A DNA stretch of 64,000 bases, from positions 92,490,566 through 92,554,565 of the forward strand of contig NC_060251.1 of NCBI RefSeq assembly GCF_921293095.1. The letters are read 5' to 3'. Numbering within the stretch: the first letter of the stretch is position 1; each line of letters opens with the position of its first letter. This document shows, piece by piece, positions 48,356 through 59,249 of this stretch. A model generated the notes under the pieces. That model had not been told where the DNA came from, searched no databases, and worked only from the letters and a program-made list of their open reading frames with translations. Source of the stretch: Ischnura elegans. Lineage: Eukaryota; Arthropoda; Insecta; Odonata; Coenagrionidae. Made by a program: the position numbers and the translations under genes.

Positions 48356-48550
48356 AACAATGGTATGTTTATGTAACAATGTAATAAGCTCTTATAAAAA
48401 TTTTTTTTTTAAAAACCAGCCTTTATATTTAGATTACAGGGGATGAGCAACGTTTATACATGACACAAAGCAAAAAAACTCAGTGACCCCGAAAAACCAA
48501 AAGTGACGTATTTAAAAAGTCACTATATTTATTAAATTTTCAGTGAATGG

Positions 48551-48655
48551 TAAGCCCCCTATGTTTCAAAATGCCACCCCTATGCTTTTAAATGCCTACC
48601 CCTATGTTAAAAATGCCACCCCCCTATGTTAAAAATGCCACCCCGTACGTTTTAT
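48551..48655. repeat. Minisatellite, ~21-bp unit, five copies
   Basis: Units follow AATGCCACCCCTATGTTAAA with small length and base differences. They run from TAAGCCCCCTATGTTTCAAA to AATGCCACCCCGTACGTTTT. Confidence 0.85.
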
Positions 48656-48799
48656 GTAACGGTAAAACAATATTCAAACATTTAAAAAACCTTACAATTG
48701 TTAATAAATATATGAAGATCATAATTAGCTGTTGTACAGTTTTCACAAATTAAATGTATATGTGAATAAATGAGAAAATTGTAAAGATTCGTGTAGTGT

Positions 48800-49560
48800 G
48801 TACAAAAAAGTTATATTTTCATGTATTGTCATCGGAAATGAAGAAGTGTGCAAAATTTCAGCGTTTTTGCTTCACAGGAAGTGAGTCAAATTTGAGTTAC
48901 AAGATTTGTACCAGACAAACAGACAAACAAACAGACAGGTTGGTGAGTTGATATAAAGGCTGGAAAAAACGATTTTCGTATACCGTGCACAGAATCAGCT
49001 TATCTACATCTACATAATACCCTACGAGCCACCTCTAGATGTTTGGCAGGGGGTGACCAATCATCAGCATGCTGCATGCAATTGGGATCCCACATGCAAA
49101 CCACACGGTCCAAAAAACATTACGCATGCTCACAAATTATAATAGCACATGCTGTTAGAAATAATAATAAAATTATTATTAACAAATTATACCCCGCTCC
49201 ACAACACTGATGGAGTGTGTCAGTACGTGCGTATACCGGAAACGTCGTGTGAACTCATACCCCAGTAAGCCATTTAGCAGCGATTAGATTTATTATCCTT
49301 TAACGATAGTAATAAGTTTATAATCCTTTGAATGTTTTCCCTTTTGTCGTGTCAAGAGGCGTGCCTACCCGGCAGGATGCCTATAAACAGAAGTTGAATG
49401 ACGAGACGTAACACACAGTAATGCGAAAACGACGCAAAGGGCGCGTAAGATACAACTAGAAGTAGCACTATGGGATTTGAGAGCATGAGATACACCTACG
49501 AACTAACTTAGGTTGCAATCCGTACGATCCAATGGAAAAAACGATTTTCGTATACCGCTT
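48800..49560. repeat. Dispersed-repeat-like DNA with an internal direct repeat
   Basis: TGGAAAAAACGATTTTCGTA followed by TACCG occurs at about 48961 and again at about 49533. Upstream, CCAGACAAACAGACAAACAA then CAGACAGGTTGGTGAG has the look of arthropod transposon 3' regions. So does the ACATCTACATAATACCCT stretch at about 49008. I cannot define termini. Confidence 0.45.
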
Positions 49561-49929
49561 TCACTCAGAAAACTCTTTACACTTACAACGATACACATGC
49601 GCTATTTTTAAAAATGTCGCTATTTTTTTAAATTTTTATTGTAAACTGACTGGTTAGGGTGATCCAATATACACCGGTAAAGTAGATATTAGCAACATAT
49701 GAAGCCGTATGGAAATGTATAGCGGGCAGACAAACAGGCATCCTCTGTTAAAGATATATGTAGATAGATCATAGCTTGCTTTTGGACCCACACCTACTGT
49801 TAGACTTGTTCCTTTTGGTAGCTGATGACTCGCTTAATACGAATTCTACAATCTTGAAACATTCGGGGTTTATAAAGTGGACCGTCGTAAATATTTTCCT
49901 TGCATCTCAAATGTGACAATTTTAAGTGT

Positions 49930-50015
49930 AATCGTGTCCGAAAGCATCGCATTCATATAGTCCTGGGATCCCTGGAATCATCATCCATGCGCCCTACCCA
50001 CTAGACTCCCATGCT
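49930..50015 (-). mobile_element. SINE head fragment
   Basis: The plus strand has GTGTCCGAAAGCATCGCATT then CCTGGGATCCCTGGAATCAT and CCCACTAGACTCCCATGCTC. Read inversely, this is the A box and degraded B box of the 31980-32262 SINE family. Confidence 0.55.
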
Positions 50016-50435
50016 CCTCTTTCGAATAAAATGTTTATTTTCATAAATCGTAAAATTATGATTTAACTCGTCTTAGGCTCAACTTTGTGGAATATGGTCA
50101 TGTCAGTGGGAGTTACGACGAATCAGTAATTTTCCTCTCAGCGTTTATTTCACCCCATCGGTCTCGTCTCTTTGTGTCATTCTCAATTGTAAAACTCCAA
50201 ATTGTATTTACAAATGTAGCCGAGACTGTAATGTGACGCCCGCTCCCAAAAAAATTGGGGTTGTATCCTGGAGAATGACTATGTGAGTGTCGAAGTCGTT
50301 TGGGTTATGTAAACGTTGTGTGGAAAATTGCTCAGTCGTCATTACTTCTTGTATCGTGGAATTGTGTATGGTTTCAATTCATGATCTTCTTGTGCTCCGC
50401 GCCGCCAATAGATTGTTTTTGTGGCCACCACTGTC

Positions 50436-50672
50436 TCAGCTGGGAATCATTTGAGTAGAACGGTTGGCGAAGGGCGGATATCGTGAGGGCTGGGTGATCC
50501 ATTCGTCCCAAACTAGGTCGCGCTGCATCGCTTGCTCTCCTACTCGAAGACCTCTCCAGTTCCCCAACTGAGGATTTCGGCGCTCATATCGATTTAAAGC
50601 TCCTCGAAAACTTTTCACGATCCTTAGCAATTCTATTCTCATCTGTCGCACAGTTTGTGATGCATATTCCAT
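50436..50672 (-). other. Unrecognised open frame in CpG-richer patch
   Basis: A 78-codon frame (MEYASQTVRQMRIELLRIVK at its start) rich in Arg. There is no family match I recognise, and it has no splice or promoter support. Confidence 0.15.
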
Positions 50673-50841
50673 TCACTCACGCCATCTGGTCTCCAACCAG
50701 ATCATACCTACCCAGGCCCAAAGCGAATCTGAAATTAGGTTTTTAAAAATAAATTTCAAGGAAATAGTGAGCAAGGATGCAGGAGAAATTTAACCAAACT
50801 ACTGAAAAGCTTACTTTTGGAATTTGCCCGAAGTGCGGTAA

Positions 50842-51633
50842 GGCCGTTTTACACGGGGCACGTCATTGTGCAATCTGACGTATTTAATAATAATAATAAT
50901 AATAATAATAAACGTTTATTATCGTAGACCTTCAAGGTCCTAAAGACTTTACAGAAATAAAAATTTAGCTTTTTTTTATATGATAAGAAGACAGTAATAA
51001 ATAAAAAAATAACAAAGACTTAGGTACAGCAGAAATATTACATAGAATAGAAAAAAAATAGTATCTTCCCCATAGCAACAATAACTTCCACTCGATACAT
51101 AACAAGGCATGAAACATGAAGCAGTGTTGATCTGGGGCAAAATGAATTTTTTGAAAAACATAGAGTAAGTTCACAAAGTATAAAAGAACAAGTGACTGTT
51201 ATACCGTGGTACATAGTAGCATACAATTGGGACATCCTAAGTCTGATTACTAATTACAGGAAAAATATAGATTTACACTCATACACAGGAGGAATTGACA
51301 TATCGTACATATTATTAATAACAATGAGCTAAATTAAAACTAAATTTAGGATACAATGTGCTTAGGAAGATTCTTCAGTTTTTAGAATTAAGTGTTTGAA
51401 TAATTTAATTTTGAAACTAGTTAAAGATTGACTTGATTTAATATCTTCCGGGAGTGCATTCCATTTACGTAGGCGCCATCAAAATTGCGGCCTTCAAAGC
51501 GGAGAATTGCGAGAACACATGCGAGAATGCGTGGATGCGAGATGGAAAAATAGCCCCTGCTGTAATTCCAAGCTCGCATTCTCGAATTTCAACATGCTAA
51601 CCTGCGCACTGACGTGCCCCGTGTAAAACGGCC
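50842..51633. mobile_element. TIR element interrupted by a LINE
   Basis: GGCCGTTTTACACGGGGCAC at the left is mirrored by GTGCCCCGTGTAAAACGGCC at the right, a perfect 20-bp TIR extending as GT and then degraded. The flanking trinucleotides are TAA and TTT, so a 3-bp duplication with one change is possible. Without the LINE at 50883-51466 (and its duplication) the element is only ~200 bp. Confidence 0.85.
50883..51466 (-). mobile_element. CR1/jockey-like LINE 3' end with (TTA)n tail
   Basis: On the minus strand the frame beginning at 51463 reads WNALPEDIKSSQSLTSFKIK then LFKHLILKTEESS and a stop. This is the standard C-terminus of CR1-clade reverse transcriptases ('WN.LP..I..S.SL..FK..L..(Y/H)L'). 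A ~480-nt 3' UTR and a TTATTATTATT tail (50886-50911 on the plus strand) follow. ACGTA occurs on both sides (50878-50882 and 51467-51471), a likely short target duplication. It is inserted in the TIR element above. Confidence 0.82.
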
Positions 51634-52620
51634 TTTAGACCGTCCGTTCAATGAGCAGGCATTGAGAAAGGAAAATCCATTATTGTGAAGAGTTTCTCTA
51701 GGAGATATAATCTTCAATTTTTTTAAACAGCTACGATTCGAAAGTATTCGTGAACTATTAGCCTAAACAGGAAATTATGATGGAATTTTAAGGGTTTTTA
51801 GAATATTGGAAAATTATATCTGCAATCATATTCTATGAAATGGGGAAATGTGTCTTGGTTATTTTTCTGAAGTTAGTTCTCAGGTGCGAAGAAAAATGAG
51901 AGTAGTTGAAGTAGGTGCGCTAAATAAAAAATATCATGTGCATCTATCTGATGAAAACACGCAGAATAAGCAAGGAAGTGCTTATTCCGACTGAAAAAAT
52001 TGTTAAGGTAAGTTTTGGAAAAAAATGTCAGTGTACTATTAGGGAGATGGAGTGACAGCAAAAGTCGTTAAATATAAATGGAAGGATTTAATCGGTGCTT
52101 TAGGTAGTTTGAATTATCTGGATGTCAAAAAAGTTACCAGAAGGTTGAAAGACGTGTGTGATGTAACTAATAATACATAAAAGGTTTTATTATTGTATAT
52201 TTTATTTTTTTAAAGGTTTTGTTATCAATATTTATGAATTGATTATATCTTCACAGGTAAACAATGGAAACATGTTGTCATTATAATGTTGATATAAATA
52301 TCCTCGTAATTGACTTTCAACGAGCTAGTGGCAGCGAAGAAATCCGTAGGAAATTTGAAAGAAGTACCGACCAATGCAATAAGAACAGAGATAGGGAATC
52401 AGAATGAAGGTGGTAATACTAAAATTATATGAAAAACGATGGATAACGTGGATATAGTAACTATAATCTACGAGACAAGAACAGGTAGATCCTTCAAGTC
52501 TCCACGGCTGTCATGGTGGGGCCTTTTAAAAATATGAGAGTCGAAATTATTTCACAATTGATTCTGAATAGAAAAATGAAAGGCGCCAGCACAAGAGATA
52601 AGACGCCGGAAGAGACTAAT
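51634..52620. other. No feature recognised
   Basis: AT-rich sequence with short frames only. No repeat-family membership was noticed. Confidence 0.4.
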
Positions 52621-52624
52621 TTAA

Positions 52625-52880
52625 CGATACCGGGACTAGCCACGGTGATATCTTTACGGAGTCACCCGCAATGCACAAGTAATGCGAAAAATCCACAAAG
52701 AAAAATTAATTCGCCTTGACCAGGGTTCGAACCCGTGTCCCCCTCGGTGCGGTATAGTCGTCAAATTTACACGGGAGAATGACGCCTCGGTAGCTTAACT
52801 GGCTGAAGCACTCGACCGGAGATCCGGGTTTGAATCGTGCTCAAGGCGAATGATCTTTTCTTTGTAGATTTTTCGCACAA
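52625..52880. mobile_element. tRNA-derived foldback SINE, uninterrupted copy
   Basis: It opens GGGACTAGCCACGGTGATAT like the 14978 copy. The left arm carries TGACCAGGGTTCGAACCC (B-box core, palindromic in part). The right arm carries TCGGTAGCTTAACTGGCTGA (A box) then GATCCGGGTTTGAATCGTGC (B box). The outer arms GCGAAAAATCCACAAAGAAA and TTTCTTTGTAGATTTTTCGC are inverse to each other. So two SINE-like units are joined head to head, one with a full split promoter. Confidence 0.75.
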
Positions 52881-53082
52881 GTCGGAAAAGACGGCTCCAT
52901 ATGCAGAAAACCTTGGGGGCAATGGGATTCACGAGATGGAGGGAGAAAGGAAGTGGAAGGAGTGAATGGAGGCACATTGCAGAGGTACCCAAGGCCCTCG
53001 CCTGTACGTGGAGCTGTGGATGATCATGATTCCTCACAATCATTTACACCTCTAAAAAGTCTAATATGGCTTCCATGGTATC

Positions 53083-53370
53083 AATCAGGGACAGACCCAA
53101 GATATTTTTCTGAGGGATGGGGGTGGGTACAAGGGTGTGACAGGTATTTTCATATATAAGATTAAAAACAAAACGCAAAAACTACTGTAGAAAATATTAT
53201 CTTTATTTTGGTATGAAATTTATTAATATTAAATTAAATGATTGAGGCTCCGTAATGCACAAAATAAAACGAATGTAATGATTACCGTATTAAAAATCTT
53301 GTTTAGGTACTTGTTAAGCGTCGGGGGGGGGCACTTGCCCCCGTGCCCCCCTCTCTATATCCATCAGCCT
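53083..53370. mobile_element. MITE with 8-bp duplication, relative of 18852
   Basis: The flanks are ATGGTATC (53075-53082) and ATGGTATT (53371-53378). The interior matches 18852-19107 (TACTGTAGAAAATATT, then AATTAAATGATTGAGGCTCC). The right side has a G run then GCACTTGCCCCCGTGCCCCC. Confidence 0.82.
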
Positions 53371-53937
53371 ATGGTATTTATTGGAGAAAAATGACACCTT
53401 TAAAGGCCACTCATTGAAAAAATGAATGGTGAATAAAAATATGATGAAAAGGCTAAAAAAAAACACAAACAGTAAAAAATGCACTGAAAAGAAAAAATGC
53501 ATTTTTGATCACTCGGAGAATAAAACTTGGGTGCTGGTTAGGTTTTTTTTTAGAAGATGCTGTTTGGTGATTAAAGATTGGCGCACAATATTAAAATGCT
53601 GAACCTAATTAGCACACTCGCTTTCTTCTCCGTGTCATGAAAAGCTTATTTTTTACAGTTCATTTTATTCTATTTTCGGGAAAATCGTGTTTTTTTATCT
53701 TTTGTTATTTTATTTTTAATATCGACTTTTAAGTGGTGAATTCTGTAACCGGGAAAAAACCAGAGCTGTGAAAGAAACTTCTGCCAAAAAGTTTTTATCT
53801 AACGCTATCCATTCAGTAATTTTGAAACTATTTTTTGCCATGTAGGAATTTAGTGAATTAATGAGAACAAAGTCGAGAAAATCTTCAAATTTCTGATTTT
53901 TAATGTTGCATTGTCACCAGAAGAAAGCAAGTGTGCA

Positions 53938-54737
53938 AAAGGGTCTAGCAGGTTAAGAAGGTGAAAAGTTTCCCCAGGTATTTTTAAAAATAAAAAATAC
54001 ACACTTAAAGTGCATAAAAAATTATGTGTTTCCCCAAAGTTTCAGGCCCCATTGGATCAAATGCTGGCGATATCTTCATGGTTAATTAGAGTCAGGAGAT
54101 ATGAAAAAAAAATCCTTTGCCGCAGAAGTATTTCTCGAAGCTTGAATCTTACTTGAAGCTTAACAATATGGTTATAAGCATTAAATACGATTATTCTTGG
54201 TGTGATAGGCATTGTTTATGTGAACATTTATGCTTAACCAATAATATTACAAACTGATCAACAATGATTGCTCTCAAAAATCAAATCAAATATCCTCTTG
54301 AAAATACATAGATGCAAATAGAGCAAAGCAGTAATTCGTGCTTTTGACCGTGTTCCACCATTTTTAAAATTCTGAAAAAATTAGGATTATACATTGGTGT
54401 AGGAATAACAACATATATTTTTTCGGCGTGTCTATTGTTTCCTAAAATTTTAAATTTCAAACTTAAGTACAGTTTTGGTTTTCGGTCAAAACATTTTGAA
54501 AAAAGTCAGGATTGTTGAACGTAATAGTTTATACGTTTTAAAATCAAGAAAACGTTTTTACAAAAATAAATACTGAAGATATGGTTAAAAAACGAAAAAT
54601 CGTGTTTCAATTTTTTTGCTGTTAATTTCCATTATTAAGACCTGAAAACATAATTGTTGATGGACTTTCAGTGTATTTTTTTTTTTTTTCAAAATATCGG
54701 GGGGTACTTTTCACTATCTTAACCTGCTAGACCCTTT
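53938..54737. mobile_element. 800-bp TIR element
   Basis: AAAGGGTCTAGCAGGTTAAG then AAGGTGAAAAGT at the left is the inverse of ACTTTTCACTATCTTAACCT then GCTAGACCCTTT at the right, a ~36-bp TIR with few mismatches. The interior is AT-rich with no ORF worth reporting. CA (or CAA with a one-base TIR change) flanks both ends, too short to classify it. Confidence 0.8.
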
Positions 54738-55974
54738 CAAGTCGCTCCGACAATAGAAAGTTGGTTAAAATCATTTGAAAGATTCCAACGATGAAACAGA
54801 CGAAGCACGTCAAGAAAAACGTGCAATAGAGAGTTGAATGTATGTTGCGGGTTACGTTAGTCTGGACGTCGATGGCCTCGAAGGGAATTCGTTTAAAAAG
54901 GTCGACTATTATATGTTTATGTAGTTACTATTATGGGGTTTTAAAACTAATTTTCATAATAATTGATGCATGCCTACCTAAATTGTGGCTAATATAACTG
55001 AATGAATTGGCAATTTTTGTATTTTTTAGTCTAATTTCAATATTTTAATGCAAATGTCATCTTGGAAGTTGTCAAGCAGAGAGGAAAATATCACACATGC
55101 AATGTGAGTTCGAGAAGTTTTTTTGTTGTAGATATTTCGATTCGCTCCTGGGAACTGTGATAAAACGACAATAAAAAATTCTGTTATTACTCGTATGCAG
55201 AGTCAAAAAAAGTGCCATAAATATTAACGTCCTGTTCAAAGATTTACGCACTAATTTATTACGTACTAACTAGCCCTGATGTTTTTCCTTGACTTATCAT
55301 GTTCTTTCTGCTCGTGCATAATAATCTCATTAGCTTGTGCAAAGCTTCTTTGAACTGTCCTCTTTAATTTTAATTTTTTTCATTTTACGCTCGTTTTCTT
55401 CTGAGCAAAACGATCTTTTGAAGGTTCTGTTCTGTATTCGATGTCTATAAGGTGAAAGAATGTGTCTGCAAAATTTCATTTCATGTGGATATTATGAAAC
55501 GAATTGTTAATGATATTGCTTCCTCGTACTCCGGAATACGTTTTATTTAATTGGCCTACATTCTCCTAGCGTTGCGCAATCCAATTAGTTGGCCGACGAA
55601 AACTCATTTCGGATTCAACCTCCGTATCTGAAATATTGTGCGGGTAATGCTCGAGGTCATGTCTATTTAAAGGGGTAAAATGGCTCCCTGAGATAAATTC
55701 ATTTCCACGGCGGCCTATATTTAGCTTTGCTCACTTGGGTTGGAATGTAGGTATGCTTCAGAATGGAAAATGTCCCTGCTTAAGTTTAATTATAATGTCG
55801 AGACTTTTAAAAATGAGTAAAATTTTTAATTTAGATGTGTTAATTTTTTGCAAAAAAACTGTGTCCTTACCGTTTACCTTTAAGGTCACGTATAAGTACG
55901 AACAGTTGACAAAAAACAAACGGTGTTCACAATTCGTCGCGTGAAGGATGATGTTGGGTCTCTCATTCCTATTG

Positions 55975-56335
55975 ACTATTGAAAGTGAGTTGACTTCCTT
56001 AAATATAACCTGGATGAATTTCCAATTGAAATAAACAACATGAAAAGAGAGACTATCATCGTAGTCAGCCAATCAGACCCATCACTTGATATCGGTTTTT
56101 GTCATTTCATCTTGGTCCCATCGATAAAATATGAAAGTATGCTCTGTCTTACTCCAGGGCATTAAAAGTGAGTGGACTTCATTCATGTGAGTGATCGTTA
56201 AAAGAAATAAAATCCCCCCTCGGAATGAACGTCATGAAAACAAACGCTTTCGTCGTAGTTGGCCAGTCAGACATGTCACGTGATAACTTTTTTTTTTTTT
56301 TTTTTTTCCCCCCCGTTCCAATCTTGGTCCTATGT
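55975..56335. repeat. Diverged tandem duplication, ~170-bp unit
   Basis: Unit 1 (AAAGTGAGTTGACTTCCTTA to CATCTTGGTCCCAT) and unit 2 (AAAGTGAGTGGACTTCATTC to CAATCTTGGTCCTAT) are collinear. Shared blocks are ATGAAAA.A, TCGTAGT.(A/G)GCCA.TCAGAC and TCAC.TGATA. Unit 2 contains a T22-24 run followed by C7 where unit 1 has TCGGTTTTTGTC. Confidence 0.65.
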
Positions 56336-56887
56336 GCGTATCCATGTGCATGCCGATTATCCATCCGTTCTTGTTTAATCTGAATTCTGTGAAAAACGAA
56401 GCTTCCTATGGTAACATAATGAAAAGCCCAAGTGTAGCTAGTGCAAGTCAAGTATCGTGTGTCACAGGCAAGGACAAATTCGATCACTCAAGGTTTTCTT
56501 TCGGTTGTCGGGTACTCGTTAGCATTCTCGTGATTTTGCTAGGTCTAGAATCGTGTGATTCGGCTGTAAGTCTCACCGATAAAAATGGGAAAATGTTAAG
56601 TGTACCCCTTTTTCAGTAGTTGCTATCAGGGGAACAGCGAGGGCTTTTGAAGTTTTTTCAAAAGAAGAATATTCTCCCCCCCCCCCCCGCCCCCCCGAGC
56701 CTTATTTTTATCACGAGAAGTAGTGTTTCTTGATGAAACTTTTATTTTAAATTACATGGAGGCGTTACTTTTTATTTAACTTTAATAATGTATTAATCGA
56801 ATATATAGTTCTTTTTTAACCAGCCCTATTTGAAGTGGTTTTATCGTCATAAAGAACATTTTAAATTAATGTAATCCCGGCGAATTC

Positions 56888-56987
56888 AATGAATAAACTT
56901 TCTCTCGAGTCTGCGCGCGGGTCAGAAAAATTGAGGCTGCCTTAATTTTTCCGTCCCGCGCGCAGACCCGAGATAGATTTATTCATT
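56888..56987. repeat. Foldback repeat, ~49-nt arms, GC-rich core
   Basis: AATGAATAAACTTTCTCTCG and AGTCTGCGCGCGGG on the left are mirrored by CCCGCGCGCAGACCC and GAGATAGATTTATTCATT on the right. There are a handful of mismatches and almost no loop. TTTTAAATTAAT lies on both sides within 30 nt. The CpG-rich core is unlike the AT-rich flanks. Confidence 0.82.
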
Positions 56988-57116
56988 TTAAATTAATATT
57001 TGTGGATCAACTCAATATTCAAATTCGTGCTGCGCAACTGGTGTCCTAGAATTATTCACTCATTGACGGTGTTTTCTTCGTTTTTTTCGCCTTGATTCGT
57101 ATTGTCCGCACGAAAT

Positions 57117-58240
57117 GAATCAACGCGGCCACAACCCGAAGAAATGCGGTCATCCACGGAAGCCTCCGTATCTATTCACTCAGTAATTTAACACATAGAT
57201 TTGTTGTAATTGGTGTGGGTAGAGTTCACCCCAGGCTAAGTTACAGGCGTGTGACTCTCACATATCAGGTATAGGTGCCACTAATCAACGCGGACAAAAC
57301 CTGAAGAAAATACGGTCATTAAATAACCTCGGAAGCCTCCGTAACTAATTATTCTATGTTGAGTTGGTTTTCTTTGGTGAGGGTGGAGCTCTACCCAGAC
57401 TAAGTTACTGGCTTGTGAATTTTACATGTCAGGATATGGATGCCACTTAACAAACCGAGGCTTTTGTTTGCGTGTGCCCGAAGGATTTGGTTGAGAATGG
57501 AAGTGAGTACCTTTACATCAACTGCCGAGCGTTCTACCCGCTAGCCTCCCACATTTCCCTAGTGATAATATACGAGTGAAAAACTTTTGATCGGTCTTCT
57601 GGCTTTCTCTTCACTGTTTCCATGCGTCTCTTAAGAGACCAATGCAGCTTATCGGTACGCCTCTCAGCGGGAAATCCCACGCGCGACCCACTGGAAACCC
57701 TCACTGGTGACCGGCCACCTCCTCCGCTCGCGGACCGCATAAGGAGTCGAACGTCTCTCCGCCCATCTTACCGCTGCACGAGTGGTGAGATGCAAAGGTG
57801 AGCTGGAAGAGGACGTGGACAAGAAGACTGCTAACGCCTCTCTTCCTACATCATGGCGATGGTAGCATCGTAGTCGATTCCCTTTGCTCGCTTTTTGTCA
57901 CCCTCTGGGATTAACTTATTGGAACTGCCATTCCTAGAACGTTCCTTACCCGAGTATCCTTCCTCGAGATCATATTAAATGATCCTTACTTCACAGACGT
58001 TTTTCTTAGGGATACGGCTCACCCCATACTAAGTTGCAGCGGTTTGAAAACACATATCAGGCTATGGATGCCACTTTTCAACGCGGCCAATACCCTAAGA
58101 AAGTGCGTTCATTAAATAGCCGCGGAATCATCCGTATCTAATCACTCACTGATTTAACCCATGCGTTGCTTTTCTAAAGTGAGGGCAAAGCTCATCCCAT
58201 CCTATGTTACAGGCGTGTGAAAATCACAAGTCAGGCTATT
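57117..58240. repeat. SINE-tail-like units repeated in tandem
   Basis: A ~170-180-bp unit occurs near 57117-57290, 57290-57465, 58005-58080 and 58080-58240. Its landmarks are CAACGCGGCCA.AACCC, GCGGTCATTAAATA, GAAGCCTCCGTATCTA.TCACTCA, GAGCTCACCCCA.ACTAAGTT and CAGGCGTGTGA. The same landmarks form the tail of the SINEs at 27925, 29510 and 31980. A SINE-head-like piece (57460-57560) and CpG-richer unique DNA separate the two pairs. Confidence 0.7.
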
Positions 58241-58517
58241 GGGTGTTCTTTCAATGTCTCCACTTTCCGACACTCAAACCCCATCCTCTTACCTCCCTCT
58301 CCTTCAGCAGCAGGGAAAAACTTTGCTGCACATGATGTACTCGAGATTGTTGCTGTGACAACCGAACGCGTCGTGCTCAGATAAATTCAGTGTTCATGCA
58401 ATGTTTCATTTAATTAAAATTAGGAGGTATTTTCGCAATGCCGCAATTCAAAGCTTACTTTTCAAATCTGTTATTTAAATATGTATACCCATCAAAATGA
58501 AAGAGAAAATTAGCTCA

Positions 58518-58714
58518 TAGCCTCGCACCAAGGTGGCCTCACACGGCGGTAGCCGGAAACAGAATGACGTCACACGGACATTTCCCAGCATTCATACTTA
58601 TAATTAGCCGTCGCGTTTTCGCGGGCTTGAAAATTTTCACTTTTCATTTAATCGCGAAAAATAGTTATCGTCATTTAAAAATCTAAAAGCGTGAAATACG
58701 TACTACGGGAGTAC
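58518..58714. mobile_element. Fragment of the ~667-bp MITE family
   Basis: It covers the right-hand third without the terminal repeat. It runs from CCTCGCACCAAGGTGGCCTC through GCGTTTTCGCGGGCTTGAAA and AAAAATCTAAAAGCGTGAAA to TACGTACTACGGGAGTA, collinear with 10210-10410. Confidence 0.85.
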
Positions 58715-59249
58715 GTATGCGGGCCGGCCATTCTAATCAGCATCAGTCATCCTTTTATTTGTTTCTACAGCCAAGGAAAGTTTTTTTTTCTGATTATTTA
58801 AGATATCAGGCAAAATATCGAGGTAGCATTCGTTGAGTCTCTTAGTTTTTCAAAAGAAGGAATCGCATTTGGCTTGGGAACTGTTTTCTCATTCGCGTTT
58901 CTAAGCGGCAGGAAGCATTCATTAAACGTTATTTGTTTCCAATGAGTCCCAGCTCAGGTCTCTATGTAAATTAGGTACGCCATCTGCGATTATCTAGTTT
59001 GATCGAGGCCCCTCTGTGTCCGTGGTGTACTATGAACGGCTTTCGACGCGTGCAAAACTCGGTGCTATTGGATATACTCCGCTTAAATTTGGCTAAATTG
59101 TCATTTTACAAGCCCTTGTGCCTGGAAGACGTCCTTTGTGGTTAACTCAAGTATGAGGTAATTGTTCAAAATTAATTTCATTTTAGTTTATGCGTTTGTC
59201 GAATGAAACAAATTTCGTATTACTTGAGTACCATTGGCTTAAGAATGAA

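Noticed and set aside
48551-48655. CRISPR-like array
   Set aside because: Units are contiguous ~21-mers without unique spacers, in a eukaryotic genome; it is a minisatellite.
52791-52866. Possible functional tRNA gene
   Set aside because: A and B boxes are good, but the acceptor and anticodon stems do not close and the same sequence sits in a repeated foldback unit; treated as a SINE head.
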